Below, one piece after another: positions 11,708 to 18,711 of a stretch of DNA of 18,711 nt. The stretch covers positions 1-18,711 of the forward strand of contig NZ_CAMPHV010000070.1 of the NCBI RefSeq assembly GCF_946886105.1. The letters run 5' to 3'. The stretch is from an uncultured Pseudomonas sp. (GTDB lineage: Bacteria; Pseudomonadota; Gammaproteobacteria; Pseudomonadales; Pseudomonadaceae). Made by a program: the position numbers and the translations under genes. The notes under the pieces are model-generated. The model was not told the origin of the DNA and made no database searches. It saw only the letters and a program-made list of their open reading frames with translations. Each line of letters starts with the position of its first letter. The stretch's first letter is position 1.

Positions 11708-11736
11708 GGGCTAGACGCTCCTGATACAAAAAGAAT

Positions 11737-11750
11737 TAGCCTTACGGCTA
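11737..11750 (-). promoter_or_regulatory. Small GNRA-loop hairpin in the rpsH leader
   Basis: The minus-strand RNA reads UAGCC-GUAA-GGCUA, a 5-bp stem with a GNRA tetraloop, 30 nt before the rpsH AUG. A second hairpin, GGCUC-GCCU-GAGCC (11792-11779), lies near the predicted 5' end. Either could take part in autoregulation by S8, but no helix 21-like S8 site was demonstrated. Confidence 0.35.
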
Positions 11751-11796
11751 GAGTCACCGAACGTGGGGATTTAACCCAGGCTCAGGCGAGCCGGAC

Positions 11797-11825
11797 ATTC
11801 TAGAGACTGCTCAAAAATGAATCAA
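11797..11825 (-). promoter_or_regulatory. Predicted sigma70 promoter upstream of rpsH
   Basis: On the minus strand, TTGATT (11825-11820) and TAGAAT (11802-11797) are separated by exactly 17 bp. The -35 hexamer is part of the descending arm of the preceding terminator stem. The predicted start near 11790 gives a leader of about 82 nt. Confidence 0.65.
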
Positions 11826-11846
11826 GCCCCAAAGGGGCTTGATTCA
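11813..11846 (-). terminator. Strong intrinsic terminator between rpsN and rpsH
   Basis: A perfect 13-bp stem, TGAATCAAGCCCC / GGGGCTTGATTCA (11846-11818 on the minus strand), has a TTT loop and is followed by five T (11817-11813). The tail orientation is for minus-strand transcripts coming from rpsN. Confidence 0.88.
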
Positions 11847-11856
11847 CACAAAGACA

Positions 11857-11884
11857 AAGCCGGCACTAGGCCGGCTTCGTTTTT
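11857..11884 (+). terminator. Second hairpin in the rpsN/rpsH gap, with a T-run on the + strand
   Basis: AAGCCGGC (11857-11864) and GCCGGCTT (11870-11877) flank a 5-nt loop. On the + strand CG and five T follow, so it could stop antisense transcription entering rpsN. On the minus strand the following sequence (TGTCTTTG) is a weaker tail. Confidence 0.5.
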
Positions 11885-12188
11885 ACCAGCTGGCTTTCAC
11901 CAGGCCTGGTACATCACCACGCATTGCAGCTTCACGCAGCTTGATACGCGACAGACCGAACTTGCGATAAACGCCGTGCGGACGACCGGTAATGCGGCAA
12001 CGGTTGCGCAGGCGCGAGGCGCTGGCATCGCGCGGCTGCTTCTGCAGTGCGATCTGGGCTTCCCAACGCGCTTCCGGACTGGCGTTCGGATTGGCGATAG
12101 TAGCTTTCAGCTCAGCGCGCTTCTTAGCGAACTTAGCTACCGTTTGCTGACGCTTCAGCTCACGGTTTCTCATGCTCATTTTGGCCAT
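11883..12188 (-). CDS. rpsN: 30S ribosomal protein S14, zinc-free form
   Basis: S14 (101 aa) belongs to the 30S head next to S3 and S10. The start at 12188 ([14 protein letters not shown]) is chosen over the frame reaching 12254, which would overlap rplE. The length and the single cysteine (in [20 protein letters not shown]) show the long, zinc-free type instead of the short four-cysteine form. It is 13 bp after rplE and is followed by two hairpins, one of them a strong terminator. Confidence 0.98.
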   Translation of the reverse strand: MAKMSMRNRELKRQQTVAKFAKKRAELKATIANPNASPEARWEAQIALQKQPRDASASRLRNRCRITGRPHGVYRKFGLSRIKLREAAMRGDVPGLVKASW

Positions 12189-12201
12189 GTTCCTACTCCA
12201 A

Positions 12202-12741
12202 TCAGTTGCGGAACGGGAATTTGAAAGCACGCAGCAAAGCGCGACCTTCGTCATCCGTACGGGCAGTGGTGGTCAGGGTAATGTCCAGACCGCGCAGGGC
12301 ATCGATCTTGTCGTAGTCGATTTCCGGGAAAATGATCTGCTCTTTCACGCCCATGCTGTAGTTGCCACGACCATCGAAGGACTTGGCATTCAGGCCGCGG
12401 AAGTCGCGGACCCGAGGCAGGGAGATCGACAGCAGACGATCCAGGAATTCGTACATACGCTCGCGGCGCAGGGTTACCTTGACGCCAATCGGCCAACCTT
12501 CACGAACCTTGAAGCCTGCAATCGACTTACGGGCATGAGTCACTACGACTTTCTGACCGGTGATCTTTTCCAGGTCGGCAACAGCGTGCTCGATGACTTT
12601 CTTGTCGCCGATCGCTTCGCCCAGGCCCATGTTCAGGGTGATCTTGGTGATGCGCGGAACTTCCATCACGTTCGCCAGCTTAAGTTCTTCCTTAAGCTTG
12701 GGCGCGATTTCTTTCCGGTAAATCTCTTTTAGTCGTGCCAT
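12202..12741 (-). CDS. rplE: 50S ribosomal protein L5
   Basis: L5 (179 aa) binds 5S rRNA with L18 and contacts the P-site tRNA and S13. Recognised by [16 protein letters not shown] (about residues 33-48), [21 protein letters not shown] and the C-terminal [17 protein letters not shown]. In E. coli S8 represses at the start of this gene. No equivalent structure could be established here by eye. It lies 20 bp after rplX. Confidence 0.98.
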   Translation of the reverse strand: MARLKEIYRKEIAPKLKEELKLANVMEVPRITKITLNMGLGEAIGDKKVIEHAVADLEKITGQKVVVTHARKSIAGFKVREGWPIGVKVTLRRERMYEFLDRLLSISLPRVRDFRGLNAKSFDGRGNYSMGVKEQIIFPEIDYDKIDALRGLDITLTTTARTDDEGRALLRAFKFPFRN

Positions 12742-12761
12742 GGTCTTCTACCTAGCAGTGT

Positions 12762-13076
12762 TCAAGCATCAACCGCTTTTTGGGTCGACTTGAAGACACG
12801 AATTTTTTTACCCTCTTCAACTTTGAAACCAACGCGGTCAGCCTTGTTGGTTTCGCCATTGAAGATGGCCACGTTAGAAGCGTGCAGAGGCGCCTCTTTC
12901 TCGACGATACCGCCCTGAACGCCCGACATCGGGTTCGGCTTGGTATGGCGCTTCACCAGGTTGATCCCACCAACGACCAAACGGTCGTCAGCGAGAACCT
13001 TGAGCACCTTGCCACGCTTACCTTTGTCTTTGCCGGCGATCACGATGATCTCGTCGTCACGACGAATCTTTTGCAT
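12762..13076 (-). CDS. rplX: 50S ribosomal protein L24
   Basis: L24 (104 aa) is an early assembly initiator that binds the 5' domain of 23S rRNA near the exit tunnel. The KOW motif is residues about 7-26 ([20 protein letters not shown]). [13 protein letters not shown] follows. It starts 11 bp after rplN, with AAGGAGATCC as a strong ribosome-binding site. Full length. Confidence 0.98.
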   Translation of the reverse strand: MQKIRRDDEIIVIAGKDKGKRGKVLKVLADDRLVVGGINLVKRHTKPNPMSGVQGGIVEKEAPLHASNVAIFNGETNKADRVGFKVEEGKKIRVFKSTQKAVDA

Positions 13077-13087
13077 GTCGGATCTCC

Positions 13088-13456
13088 TTAGAGCACTTCA
13101 GGGGCGAGCGAGACGATCTTCATGAACTTCTCAGAGCGAAGTTCACGAGTCACTGGCCCAAAAATACGGGTACCGATCGGCTCTTGCTTGTTGTTCAGCA
13201 GAACAGCAGCGTTGCCATCGAAGCGAATGATCGAGCCGTCAGGGCGACGAACGCCGTGACGAGTGCGGACCACTACAGCGGTCATCACTTGGCCTTTCTT
13301 CACTTTACCGCGCGGAATCGCTTCCTTGACGGTCACCTTGATGATGTCGCCGATGCCAGCGTAGCGGCGATGCGAGCCACCCAGCACCTTGATGCACATA
13401 ACGCGACGAGCACCGCTGTTGTCAGCGACGTCGAGCATGGATTGAGTCTGAATCAT
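13088..13456 (-). CDS. rplN: 50S ribosomal protein L14
   Basis: L14 (122 aa) is a beta-barrel protein at the subunit interface, forming bridges with 16S rRNA, and is the binding site of RsfS in other bacteria. The signature [22 protein letters not shown] (only 20 shown in part: [22 protein letters not shown]) and the N-terminus [20 protein letters not shown] are clear. It is the first gene of the canonical spc group. The 23-bp gap from rpsQ is too short for a complete promoter, so it is probably read through from the S10 operon or from a promoter inside rpsQ. Confidence 0.99.
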   Translation of the reverse strand: MIQTQSMLDVADNSGARRVMCIKVLGGSHRRYAGIGDIIKVTVKEAIPRGKVKKGQVMTAVVVRTRHGVRRPDGSIIRFDGNAAVLLNNKQEPIGTRIFGPVTRELRSEKFMKIVSLAPEVL

Positions 13457-13479
13457 ATAATTTCTCCGACCCTTAGCCC

Positions 13480-13746
13480 TTAGACTTCCACTGCGCGTTC
13501 GAGAACTTCAACCAGCGCCCAAGACTTGGTCTTGGCAACGGGACGGGTTTCACGGATGGAAACCTTGTCGCCAATGTGGCACTGATTGTTTTCGTCGTGC
13601 GCGTGCAGCTTGGTCGAACGCTTGACATATTTGCCGTAGATCGGGTGCTTAACGCGACGCTCGATCAATACGGTGATGGTCTTGTCCATCTTGTCGCTGA
13701 CGACACGGCCGGTCAGCGTACGGACTGTTTTTTCGGCTTCAGCCAT
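13480..13746 (-). CDS. rpsQ: 30S ribosomal protein S17
   Basis: S17 (88 aa) is an OB-fold primary 16S rRNA binder in the 30S body. The start ATG at 13746 ([15 protein letters not shown]) is preferred to an in-frame GTG at 13752 that lies inside the rpmC stop region. Conserved parts are [21 protein letters not shown] and [13 protein letters not shown]. It begins 2 bp after the rpmC stop and is the last gene of the S10 operon. Confidence 0.97.
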   Translation of the reverse strand: MAEAEKTVRTLTGRVVSDKMDKTITVLIERRVKHPIYGKYVKRSTKLHAHDENNQCHIGDKVSIRETRPVAKTKSWALVEVLERAVEV

Positions 13747-13748
13747 GA

Positions 13749-13940
13749 TCACTTACCTGCCTGCTGGTTGAGCACAGTTTTCACACGAGCGATGTCGCGC
13801 TTAACTTGCGAGAGCAGGTGAGACTGCCCCAACTGGCCAGTTGCTTTCTGCATACGCAGATTGAACTGGTCGCGCAGCAGGCCGAGCAGTTGCTCGTTCA
13901 GCTGCTGTGCTGATTTTTCACGAAGTTCATTCGCCTTCAT
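13749..13940 (-). CDS. rpmC: 50S ribosomal protein L29
   Basis: L29 (63 aa) is a two-helix protein at the polypeptide exit port, next to L23. The start ATG at 13940 ([14 protein letters not shown]) is chosen over the adjacent GTG at 13943. With this start, the rplP stop and rpmC start share one base (TGATG), the usual coupling arrangement. The two helices (about 2-35 and 40-60) are rich in Leu, Gln, Arg and Lys. Confidence 0.97.
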
Positions 13941-14353
13941 CACATCACCGTCCGCTTAACAAAAGTGGTGGCGAGCGGCAGCTTTGCAGCAGCCAGGGCG
14001 AAAGCCTCACGCGCCAACTCTTCGGAAACGCCTTCGATCTCGTACAGGACTTTGCCTGGCTGGATCTGGGCTACCCAATATTCAACGCCACCCTTACCTT
14101 TACCCATCCGCACTTCGAGAGGCTTCTTGGTAACCGGCTTATCGGGGAACACGCGAATCCAGATTTTCCCGCCACGCTTTACGTGACGAGTCAGAGCACG
14201 ACGAGCGGACTCGATCTGACGGGCGGTGAGACGACCGCGGGCAACAGACTTCAGCGCGAACTCGCCGAAGCTGACTTTGCTACCGCGCTGAGCCAGACCA
14301 CGGTTGTGGCCGGTCATCTGCTTACGGAACTTCGTACGCTTTGGTTGCAACAT
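13940..14353 (-). CDS. rplP: 50S ribosomal protein L16
   Basis: L16 (137 aa) lies near the peptidyl-transferase centre and A-site t[22 protein letters not shown] and [16 protein letters not shown] are family signatures. R82 in the RMGKGKG loop corresponds to the arginine hydroxylated by YcfD in E. coli. Twelve bp separate it from rpsC, and its stop overlaps the rpmC start by one base. Confidence 0.99.
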
Positions 14354-14365
14354 TTGGCGTACCCC

Positions 14366-15052
14366 TTACTTAGCAGCTTTTTTACGAGGCGCGGGTGCTT
14401 GCGGCTTCAGTTCTTCATGGCGACCACCAATTACTTCGCCTTTGAAGATCCAAACCTTGACACCGATCACACCATAAGTGGTGTGCGCTTCGTACGTGGC
14501 ATAGTCGATATCGGCACGCAGGGTGTGCAATGGCACACGACCTTCGCGATACCATTCGGTACGGGCAATTTCAGCACCGCCGAGACGACCGCTCACTTGG
14601 ATTTTGATGCCCTTGGCACCAATACGCATGGCGTTCTGTACAGCGCGCTTCATGGCGCGACGGAACATCACACGACGCTCCAGCTGCTGAGCTACGCTCT
14701 GCGCAACCAGCATACCGTCGAGTTCCGGCTTGCGGATCTCTTCGATATTGATGTGCACAGGCACACCCATTTGCTTGGTCAGGTCCTGACGCAGCTTCTC
14801 AACATCTTCACCTTTCTTGCCGATCACGATGCCGGGACGAGCGGTGTGGATGGTGATGCGTGCGGTTTGAGCCGGACGAGCAATGTCGATACGGCTTACG
14901 GACGCGCTTTTTAATTTGTCTTGGAGATACTCACGCACCTTCAGATCAGCGAACAAATAGTCCGCATAAGTCCGACCGTCTGCGTACCAGACGGAGGTGT
15001 GCTCCTTGACGATTCCCAGGCGAATGCCAATGGGATGTACTTTCTGACCCAT
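14366..15052 (-). CDS. rpsC: 30S ribosomal protein S3
   Basis: S3 (228 aa) forms part of the mRNA entry tunnel and helicase site in the 30S head. The start at 15052 ([13 protein letters not shown]) is chosen over the longer frame to 15136, whose extra 28 residues overlap the end of rplV and are not family-like. The KH domain carries GKKG (78-81) in [15 protein letters not shown]. The C-terminal domain includes [20 protein letters not shown]. The tail ends in a Pro/Lys-rich stretch. Confidence 0.99.
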   Translation of the reverse strand: MGQKVHPIGIRLGIVKEHTSVWYADGRTYADYLFADLKVREYLQDKLKSASVSRIDIARPAQTARITIHTARPGIVIGKKGEDVEKLRQDLTKQMGVPVHINIEEIRKPELDGMLVAQSVAQQLERRVMFRRAMKRAVQNAMRIGAKGIKIQVSGRLGGAEIARTEWYREGRVPLHTLRADIDYATYEAHTTYGVIGVKVWIFKGEVIGGRHEELKPQAPAPRKKAAK

Positions 15053-15065
15053 CTGATCGACTCCG

Positions 15066-15398
15066 TTACTTGTCCGCAACCTTGACAGTGATATGGCAAG
15101 ACCGCTTGACGATGCGATCAGCGCGGCCTTTGGCACGCGGCATGATGCGCTTCAGCGAACGCCCTTCGTTGACGAAAACGGTGCTGACCTTCAGGTCATC
15201 AACATCTGCGCCTTCGTTGTGCTCGGCGTTGGCTACAGCCGACTCCAGCACTTTCTTCATGATTTCCGCGGCTTTCTTACTGCTAAAAGCCAGCAGGTTG
15301 AGCGCTTCGCCCACCTTCTTCCCGCGGATCTGGTCGGCGACCAAGCGGGCTTTCTGGGCGGAGATTCGAGCGCCCGACAACTTAGCGGCTACTTCCAT
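15066..15398 (-). CDS. rplV: 50S ribosomal protein L22
   Basis: L22 (110 aa) lines the nascent-peptide tunnel with an extended beta-hairpin (about residues 78-100, [20 protein letters not shown]). Deletions in this hairpin cause macrolide resistance in other bacteria, and the loop here is complete. The N-terminal [20 protein letters not shown] is diagnostic. It begins 11 bp after rpsS. Confidence 0.99.
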
Positions 15399-15409
15399 TT
15401 CCTTACCCC

Positions 15410-15685
15410 TTAACGCTTGGCTTTCTTGTCAGCCACGTGCCCACGATAGGTACGAGTGCCGGCAAATTCGCCCAGTTTGTGGCCGACCATGTCTTCGTTC
15501 ACAAGAACTGGGACATGTTGACGACCGTTATGCACAGCGATGGTCAGACCGACCATCTGCGGCAGGATCATGGAACGGCGCGACCAGGTTTTCACCGGCT
15601 TGCGATCGTTCTTTTCCATCGCCACTTCGATCTTCTTCAGTAGGTGAAGATCGATAAAAGGACCTTTTTTCAGAGAACGTGGCAC
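15410..15685 (-). CDS. rpsS: 30S ribosomal protein S19
   Basis: S19 (91 aa) binds 16S rRNA in the head and forms a bridge with S13 to the large subunit. The sequence starts [20 protein letters not shown] and contains [20 protein letters not shown] and [15 protein letters not shown], all typical. It lies 16 bp after rplB. No irregularity. Confidence 0.99.
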
Positions 15686-15701
15686 TGTCGTATCCCTCTA
15701 T

Positions 15702-16526
15702 TTACTTGCGACGACGGACGATCATGTTATCGGTGCGCTTGTTACCACGAGTCTTCGCGCCCTTAGTCGGGAAGCCCCATGGAGACACCGGATGACGACC
15801 ACCAGAGGTACGACCTTCACCACCACCGTGTGGGTGGTCAACCGGGTTCATGGCAACACCACGAACGGTTGGGCGAACGCCACGCCAGCGCTTGGCACCG
15901 GCTTTACCCAGCGAACGCAGGCTGTGCTCGGAGTTCGAGACTTCGCCCAGGGTCGCACGGCACTCAGCCAGTACTTTACGCATTTCACCGGAACGCAGAC
16001 GCAGGGTCACGTAGACGCCTTCACGCGCGATCAACTGGGCGGATGCGCCAGCGGAACGAGCGATCTGAGCACCTTTACCCGGCTTCAGTTCGATACCGTG
16101 AACAGTGCTACCAACTGGGATGTTACGCAGTTGCAGACTGTTGCCCGGCTTGATCGGAGCCATGATGCCAGCTACCAACTGATCGCCTGCACTCACGCCT
16201 TTAGGGGCGATGATGTAGCGACGCTCGCCGTCTGCATACATCAGCAGAGCGATGTGTGCGGTACGGTTCGGATCGTATTCGATACGCTCGACAGTGGCTG
16301 GAATACCATCTTTGTCGTTGCGACGGAAATCGACCAGACGGTAATGCTGCTTGTGGCCACCACCGATATGACGGGTGGTGATACGACCATTGTTGTTACG
16401 GCCGCCAGACTTCGACTTCTTCTCGAGCAGCGGTGCATAAGGAGCGCCTTTGTGCAGCTCCTGATTGACCACCTTGACCACAAAACGGCGGCCCGCGGAA
16501 GTCGGTTTGCATTTAACGATTGCCAT
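15702..16526 (-). CDS. rplB: 50S ribosomal protein L2
   Basis: L2 (274 aa) is among the most conserved ribosomal proteins and is needed for subunit association and peptidyl-transferase activity. The N-terminal RNA-binding region contains [19 protein letters not shown] (42-60). The C-terminal [14 protein letters not shown] segment reaches toward the catalytic centre and contains the functionally important histidine. Full length compared with the 273-aa E. coli protein. It begins 14 bp after rplW. Confidence 0.99.
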   Translation of the reverse strand: MAIVKCKPTSAGRRFVVKVVNQELHKGAPYAPLLEKKSKSGGRNNNGRITTRHIGGGHKQHYRLVDFRRNDKDGIPATVERIEYDPNRTAHIALLMYADGERRYIIAPKGVSAGDQLVAGIMAPIKPGNSLQLRNIPVGSTVHGIELKPGKGAQIARSAGASAQLIAREGVYVTLRLRSGEMRKVLAECRATLGEVSNSEHSLRSLGKAGAKRWRGVRPTVRGVAMNPVDHPHGGGEGRTSGGRHPVSPWGFPTKGAKTRGNKRTDNMIVRRRK

Positions 16527-16540
16527 GATGCACCCCTTCC

Positions 16541-16840
16541 TTACTCAGCACTGCTGGCGAAATCGAGATCTTGACCCGGCTGAAGGGAGATAACTGCCTT
16601 CTTCCAGTCGTTACGCTTGCCCAGACCGCGAGCGGTGCGCTTGCTCTTACCCAGAACGTTCTGAGTAGTGACACGCTCGACCTTCACGCTGAACAGGCTT
16701 TCGACGGCCTTCTTGATTTCCAGCTTGGTTGCATCGGTTGCAACCTTGAAAACGAACTGGCTTTTCTTGTCAGCCAGAACCGTGGCCTTCTCGGAGACGT
16801 GCGGGCCAAGCAGCACTTTAAATACGCGTTCCTGGTTCAT
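16541..16840 (-). CDS. rplW: 50S ribosomal protein L23
   Basis: L23 (99 aa) sits at the tunnel exit and docks trigger factor and SRP. The start [19 protein letters not shown] and the [20 protein letters not shown] segment identify it. The ATGA overlap with the rplD stop (16837-16840) indicates translational coupling. Confidence 0.98.
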   Translation of the reverse strand: MNQERVFKVLLGPHVSEKATVLADKKSQFVFKVATDATKLEIKKAVESLFSVKVERVTTQNVLGKSKRTARGLGKRNDWKKAVISLQPGQDLDFASSAE

Positions 16841-17439
16841 CCCAGCAGCTCCTCGAATTTCTTCACGGCAGAAACGGTGACCAGCACCTTCTCGTACGCG
16901 ATCAGACTGACCGGATCGGAACCCTGCACGTCACGGACATCGACATGCGGCAGGTTACGAGCAGCCAGGTACAGATTCTCATCGATAGCATCGGACACGA
17001 TCAGCACATCGGTCAGACCCATGCCATTCAGCTTGCCCAACAGTTCTTTGGTCTTCGGAGCTTCAACGCTGAAGTCTTCAACCACGACCAGACGATCAGT
17101 ACGAACCAGCTCAGCAAGAATCGAACGCAGTGCAGCGCGATACATTTTCTTGTTCAGCTTTTGATCGTGATTCTGCGGACGGGCCGCAAAGGTCACACCA
17201 CCGCCACGCCAGATCGGACCACGAGTGGTACCGGCACGAGCGCGGCCAGTACCCTTCTGACGCCAAGGGCGCTTACCGCCACCGGATACGTCGGAACGAG
17301 TCTTCTGTTGCTTGCTGCCCTGACGGCCGCCGGCCATGTAGGCCACAACTGCTTGGTGAACCAGGGTCTCGTTGTAATCGCCACCGAAGGTCGCTTCGGA
17401 CACTTCGATCGCTTGAGCGCCATTTACATTTAATTGCAT
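16837..17439 (-). CDS. rplD: 50S ribosomal protein L4
   Basis: L4 (200 aa) extends a loop into the nascent-chain tunnel ([20 protein letters not shown], about residues 57-76) and is the autogenous repressor of the S10 operon in E. coli. It starts [15 protein letters not shown] and ends in [10 protein letters not shown]. It lies 12 bp after rplC and overlaps rplW by 4 bp. The short rpsJ leader here does not resemble the long E. coli L4 target, so regulation may differ. Confidence 0.98.
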   Translation of the reverse strand: MQLNVNGAQAIEVSEATFGGDYNETLVHQAVVAYMAGGRQGSKQQKTRSDVSGGGKRPWRQKGTGRARAGTTRGPIWRGGGVTFAARPQNHDQKLNKKMYRAALRSILAELVRTDRLVVVEDFSVEAPKTKELLGKLNGMGLTDVLIVSDAIDENLYLAARNLPHVDVRDVQGSDPVSLIAYEKVLVTVSAVKKFEELLG

Positions 17440-17451
17440 GTCAGCTTCCCC

Positions 17452-18087
17452 TTAACCGCGAGCCTTGGCTGCCGGACGTACAACCAGGTTGCCGCCAGTA
17501 GCGCCAGGAACGGCACCCTTGACCAACAGCAGGTTGCGTTCAGCATCGACGCGCACTACTTCCAGGGACTGCACAGTCACGCGCTCAGCACCCATGTGAC
17601 CGGACATTTTCTTGCCCTTGAAGACGCGACCCGGAGTCTGGCACTGGCCAATGGAACCCGGAACACGGTGGGACACGGAGTTACCGTGAGTGTTGTCTTG
17701 GCCGCGGAAATTCCAACGCTTGATGGTACCGGCGAAGCCTTTACCTTTGGACTGACCGGTGACATCCACCAGTTGACCAGCTTGGAAAATTTCAGCGTTG
17801 ATCAGATCGCCGGCCTGGTACTCGCCTTCTTCAAGACGGAATTCCATAACGGTACGACCTGCCGCGACGTTCGCCTTAGCGAAGTGACCGGCCTGAGCCT
17901 TGCTGACACGAGAAACGCGACGCTCGCCAACAGTGACCTGCACTGCGCGATAGCCATCGGACTCTTCAGTTTTGAACTGGGTGACGCGATTCGGCTCGAT
18001 CTCGATGACCGTAACCGGAATGGAGACACCTTCTTCGGTGAAAATGCGGGTCATGCCGCACTTACGACCGACTACACCAATAGTCAT
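17452..18087 (-). CDS. rplC: 50S ribosomal protein L3
   Basis: L3 (211 aa) starts 50S assembly and reaches toward the peptidyl-transferase centre. [20 protein letters not shown] at the start and the loop [19 protein letters not shown] are typical. The latter carries the glutamine that PrmB methylates in E. coli. The 82-bp gap from rpsJ is unusually long for this operon and contains a hairpin. The ATG is preceded by TGAGGT. Confidence 0.98.
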   Translation of the reverse strand: MTIGVVGRKCGMTRIFTEEGVSIPVTVIEIEPNRVTQFKTEESDGYRAVQVTVGERRVSRVSKAQAGHFAKANVAAGRTVMEFRLEEGEYQAGDLINAEIFQAGQLVDVTGQSKGKGFAGTIKRWNFRGQDNTHGNSVSHRVPGSIGQCQTPGRVFKGKKMSGHMGAERVTVQSLEVVRVDAERNLLLVKGAVPGATGGNLVVRPAAKARG

Positions 18088-18153
18088 GTTGTAACCTCAT
18101 GAGTGTACGGGGCTTTCACCCGCTATGGCCGCCCATTTCAGAGCGTTACACGA

Positions 18154-18173
18154 CTAAAACCCCAAGGTTTTAG
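18154..18173 (-). other. Hairpin over the rpsJ stop codon
   Basis: CTAAAACC and GGTTTTAG are exact inverted repeats with a 4-nt loop, and the rpsJ stop codon (18170-18172) lies inside one arm. No T-run follows on the minus strand. Possible roles are a processing or mRNA-stability site, or partial pausing. None is proved. Confidence 0.5.
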
Positions 18174-18481
18174 CCGAGGCTGATCTGCACTTCCACGCCA
18201 GCCGCAAGATCGAGCTTCATAAGAGCATCAACGGTTTTATCCGTTGGCTGGACGATGTCCAGAACACGCTTATGAGTACGGATCTCATACTGATCGCGCG
18301 CGTCTTTGTTGACGTGCGGAGAGGTCAGTACGGTGAACCGCTCTTTGCGGGTAGGCAGAGGAATCGGACCACGCACCTGAGCACCAGTACGTTTCGCGGT
18401 TTCCACGATTTCCTGGGTTGATTGATCGATCAGGCGATGGTCAAAAGCCTTCAACCGAATACGGATTTGTTGGTTTTGCAT
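18170..18481 (-). CDS. rpsJ: 30S ribosomal protein S10 (NusE)
   Basis: S10 (103 aa) is a head protein of the 30S and, as NusE, part of the transcription antitermination complex with NusB. The start ATG at 18481 ([13 protein letters not shown]) is chosen because the longer frame to 18574 runs through the predicted promoter. [20 protein letters not shown] and [13 protein letters not shown] are family motifs. It is the first gene of the S10 operon, with a predicted promoter about 65 bp upstream and TGAGG before its ATG. Confidence 0.98.
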   Translation of the reverse strand: MQNQQIRIRLKAFDHRLIDQSTQEIVETAKRTGAQVRGPIPLPTRKERFTVLTSPHVNKDARDQYEIRTHKRVLDIVQPTDKTVDALMKLDLAAGVEVQISLG

Positions 18482-18511
18482 TTTGACCTCAGATTCCAAG
18501 CTGCTATTCCC

Positions 18512-18532
18512 AACGGACGCACTACGCCCGTT
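18512..18532 (-). promoter_or_regulatory. Hairpin in the short rpsJ leader
   Basis: Minus-strand RNA AACGGGCG - UAGUG - CGUCCGUU gives an 8-bp stem with one G-U pair. It begins a few nt from the predicted transcription start (near 18539). The whole leader is only about 58 nt. Confidence 0.4.
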
Positions 18533-18545
18533 AAAAGGAGGCGTG

Positions 18546-18574
18546 ATTCTATAGACGCCTCCCCAGGGTGTCAA
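18546..18574 (-). promoter_or_regulatory. Predicted sigma70 promoter of the S10 operon
   Basis: Consensus TTGACA (18574-18569) and TAGAAT (18551-18546) are separated by exactly 17 bp, immediately after the tuf terminator. This is the strongest promoter match in the window. Confidence 0.85.
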
Positions 18575-18580
18575 CCCAAT

Positions 18581-18610
18581 AAAAAAGCCCCCGCAAAGCG
18601 GGGGCTTTTT
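18581..18610 (-). terminator. Intrinsic terminator after tuf
   Basis: GCCCCCGC - TTT - GCGGGGGC on the minus strand is followed by six T. A matching T-run on the + side makes the element symmetrical. It separates the str operon (tuf) from the S10 operon. Confidence 0.93.
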
Positions 18611-18628
18611 ATGAATCAGACCAGCCGA

Positions 18629-18711
18629 TTACTCGACGATCTTGGCAACCACGCCAGCACCAACGGTACGACCACCTTCGCGAATCGCGAAGCGCAGGCC
18701 GTCTTCCATGG
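18629..18711 (-). CDS. tuf: Elongation factor Tu, C-terminal end (partial)
   Basis: Only the last 26 codons are in the window, encoding MEDGLRFAIREGG and RTVGAGVVAKIVE before a TAA stop, the conserved end of EF-Tu domain 3. EF-Tu carries aminoacyl-tRNA to the ribosome as a GTPase. The position just upstream of rpsJ fits the copy at the end of the str operon. The gene continues beyond the window edge. Confidence 0.96.
   Translation of the reverse strand, partial: MEDGLRFAIREGGRTVGAGVVAKIVE

Noticed and set aside
13457..13479. Separate spc promoter between rpsQ and rplN
   Set aside because: The gap is 23 bp and no -35/-10 pair fits inside it. A promoter within rpsQ cannot be excluded but none was evident.
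13941..13943. GTG start for rpmC, and likewise GTG at 13752 for rpsQ
   Set aside because: Adjacent ATG codons at 13940 and 13746 give the family-standard N-termini and the usual stop/start spacing.
13907..14914. + strand ORF of 335 aa opposite rpmC, rplP and rpsC
   Set aside because: It crosses three well-supported ribosomal genes and has no recognisable domain. Similar long shadows occur opposite rplB and rplC.
15053..15136. N-terminal extension of rpsC (start at 15136)
   Set aside because: The extra 28 residues overlap the end of rplV and do not belong to S3, whose conserved start is MGQKVHPIG at 15052. The same reasoning removed extended starts of rpsJ (18574), rpsN (12254) and rplF (11330).

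Overview
This window is the main ribosomal-protein locus of a gamma-proteobacterium, almost certainly Pseudomonas in the broad sense. The inference rests on near-identity of S4, S11, S13, S17, L18 and L30 to remembered Pseudomonas proteins, on the gene order, and on the ferritin and catalase neighbours. Gene differences from remembered P. aeruginosa sequences suggest another species. I did not run a database search.

Layout in + coordinates. Positions 149-1417 (+) encode an exported M14-type zinc carboxypeptidase that ends at a hairpin able to terminate transcription from both sides. Everything after it is on the minus strand: a non-haem ferritin (ftnA/bfrA, 1477-1941), catalase-peroxidase (katG, 2072-4267), about 540 bp without a convincing gene (4268-4806), and then, read from high to low coordinate, the end of tuf, the S10 operon (rpsJ-rplC-rplD-rplW-rplB-rpsS-rplV-rpsC-rplP-rpmC-rpsQ), the spc operon (rplN-rplX-rplE-rpsN-rpsH-rplF-rplR-rpsE-rpmD-rplO-secY-rpmJ) and the alpha operon (rpsM-rpsK-rpsD-rpoA-rplQ). 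The order is canonical and every gene looks intact.

The genes work together in ribosome assembly (both subunits), protein export (SecY) and transcription (RpoA). The katG-ftnA pair next door handles peroxide and iron.

The more informative parts are the gaps. Between tuf and rpsJ, between rpsN and rpsH, and between rpmJ and rpsM, a minus-strand intrinsic terminator (or terminator-like hairpin) is followed at once by a sigma70-type promoter with exact 17-bp spacing. In the rpsN/rpsH gap the -35 box lies inside the terminator stem, which suggests the spc cluster is split into two transcription units. The P. aeruginosa locus, as I know it, has the monofunctional catalase katA between rplQ and bfrA. 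Here the unrelated katG holds that position. I found no defence system, mobile element, CRISPR array or other undescribed multi-gene system.
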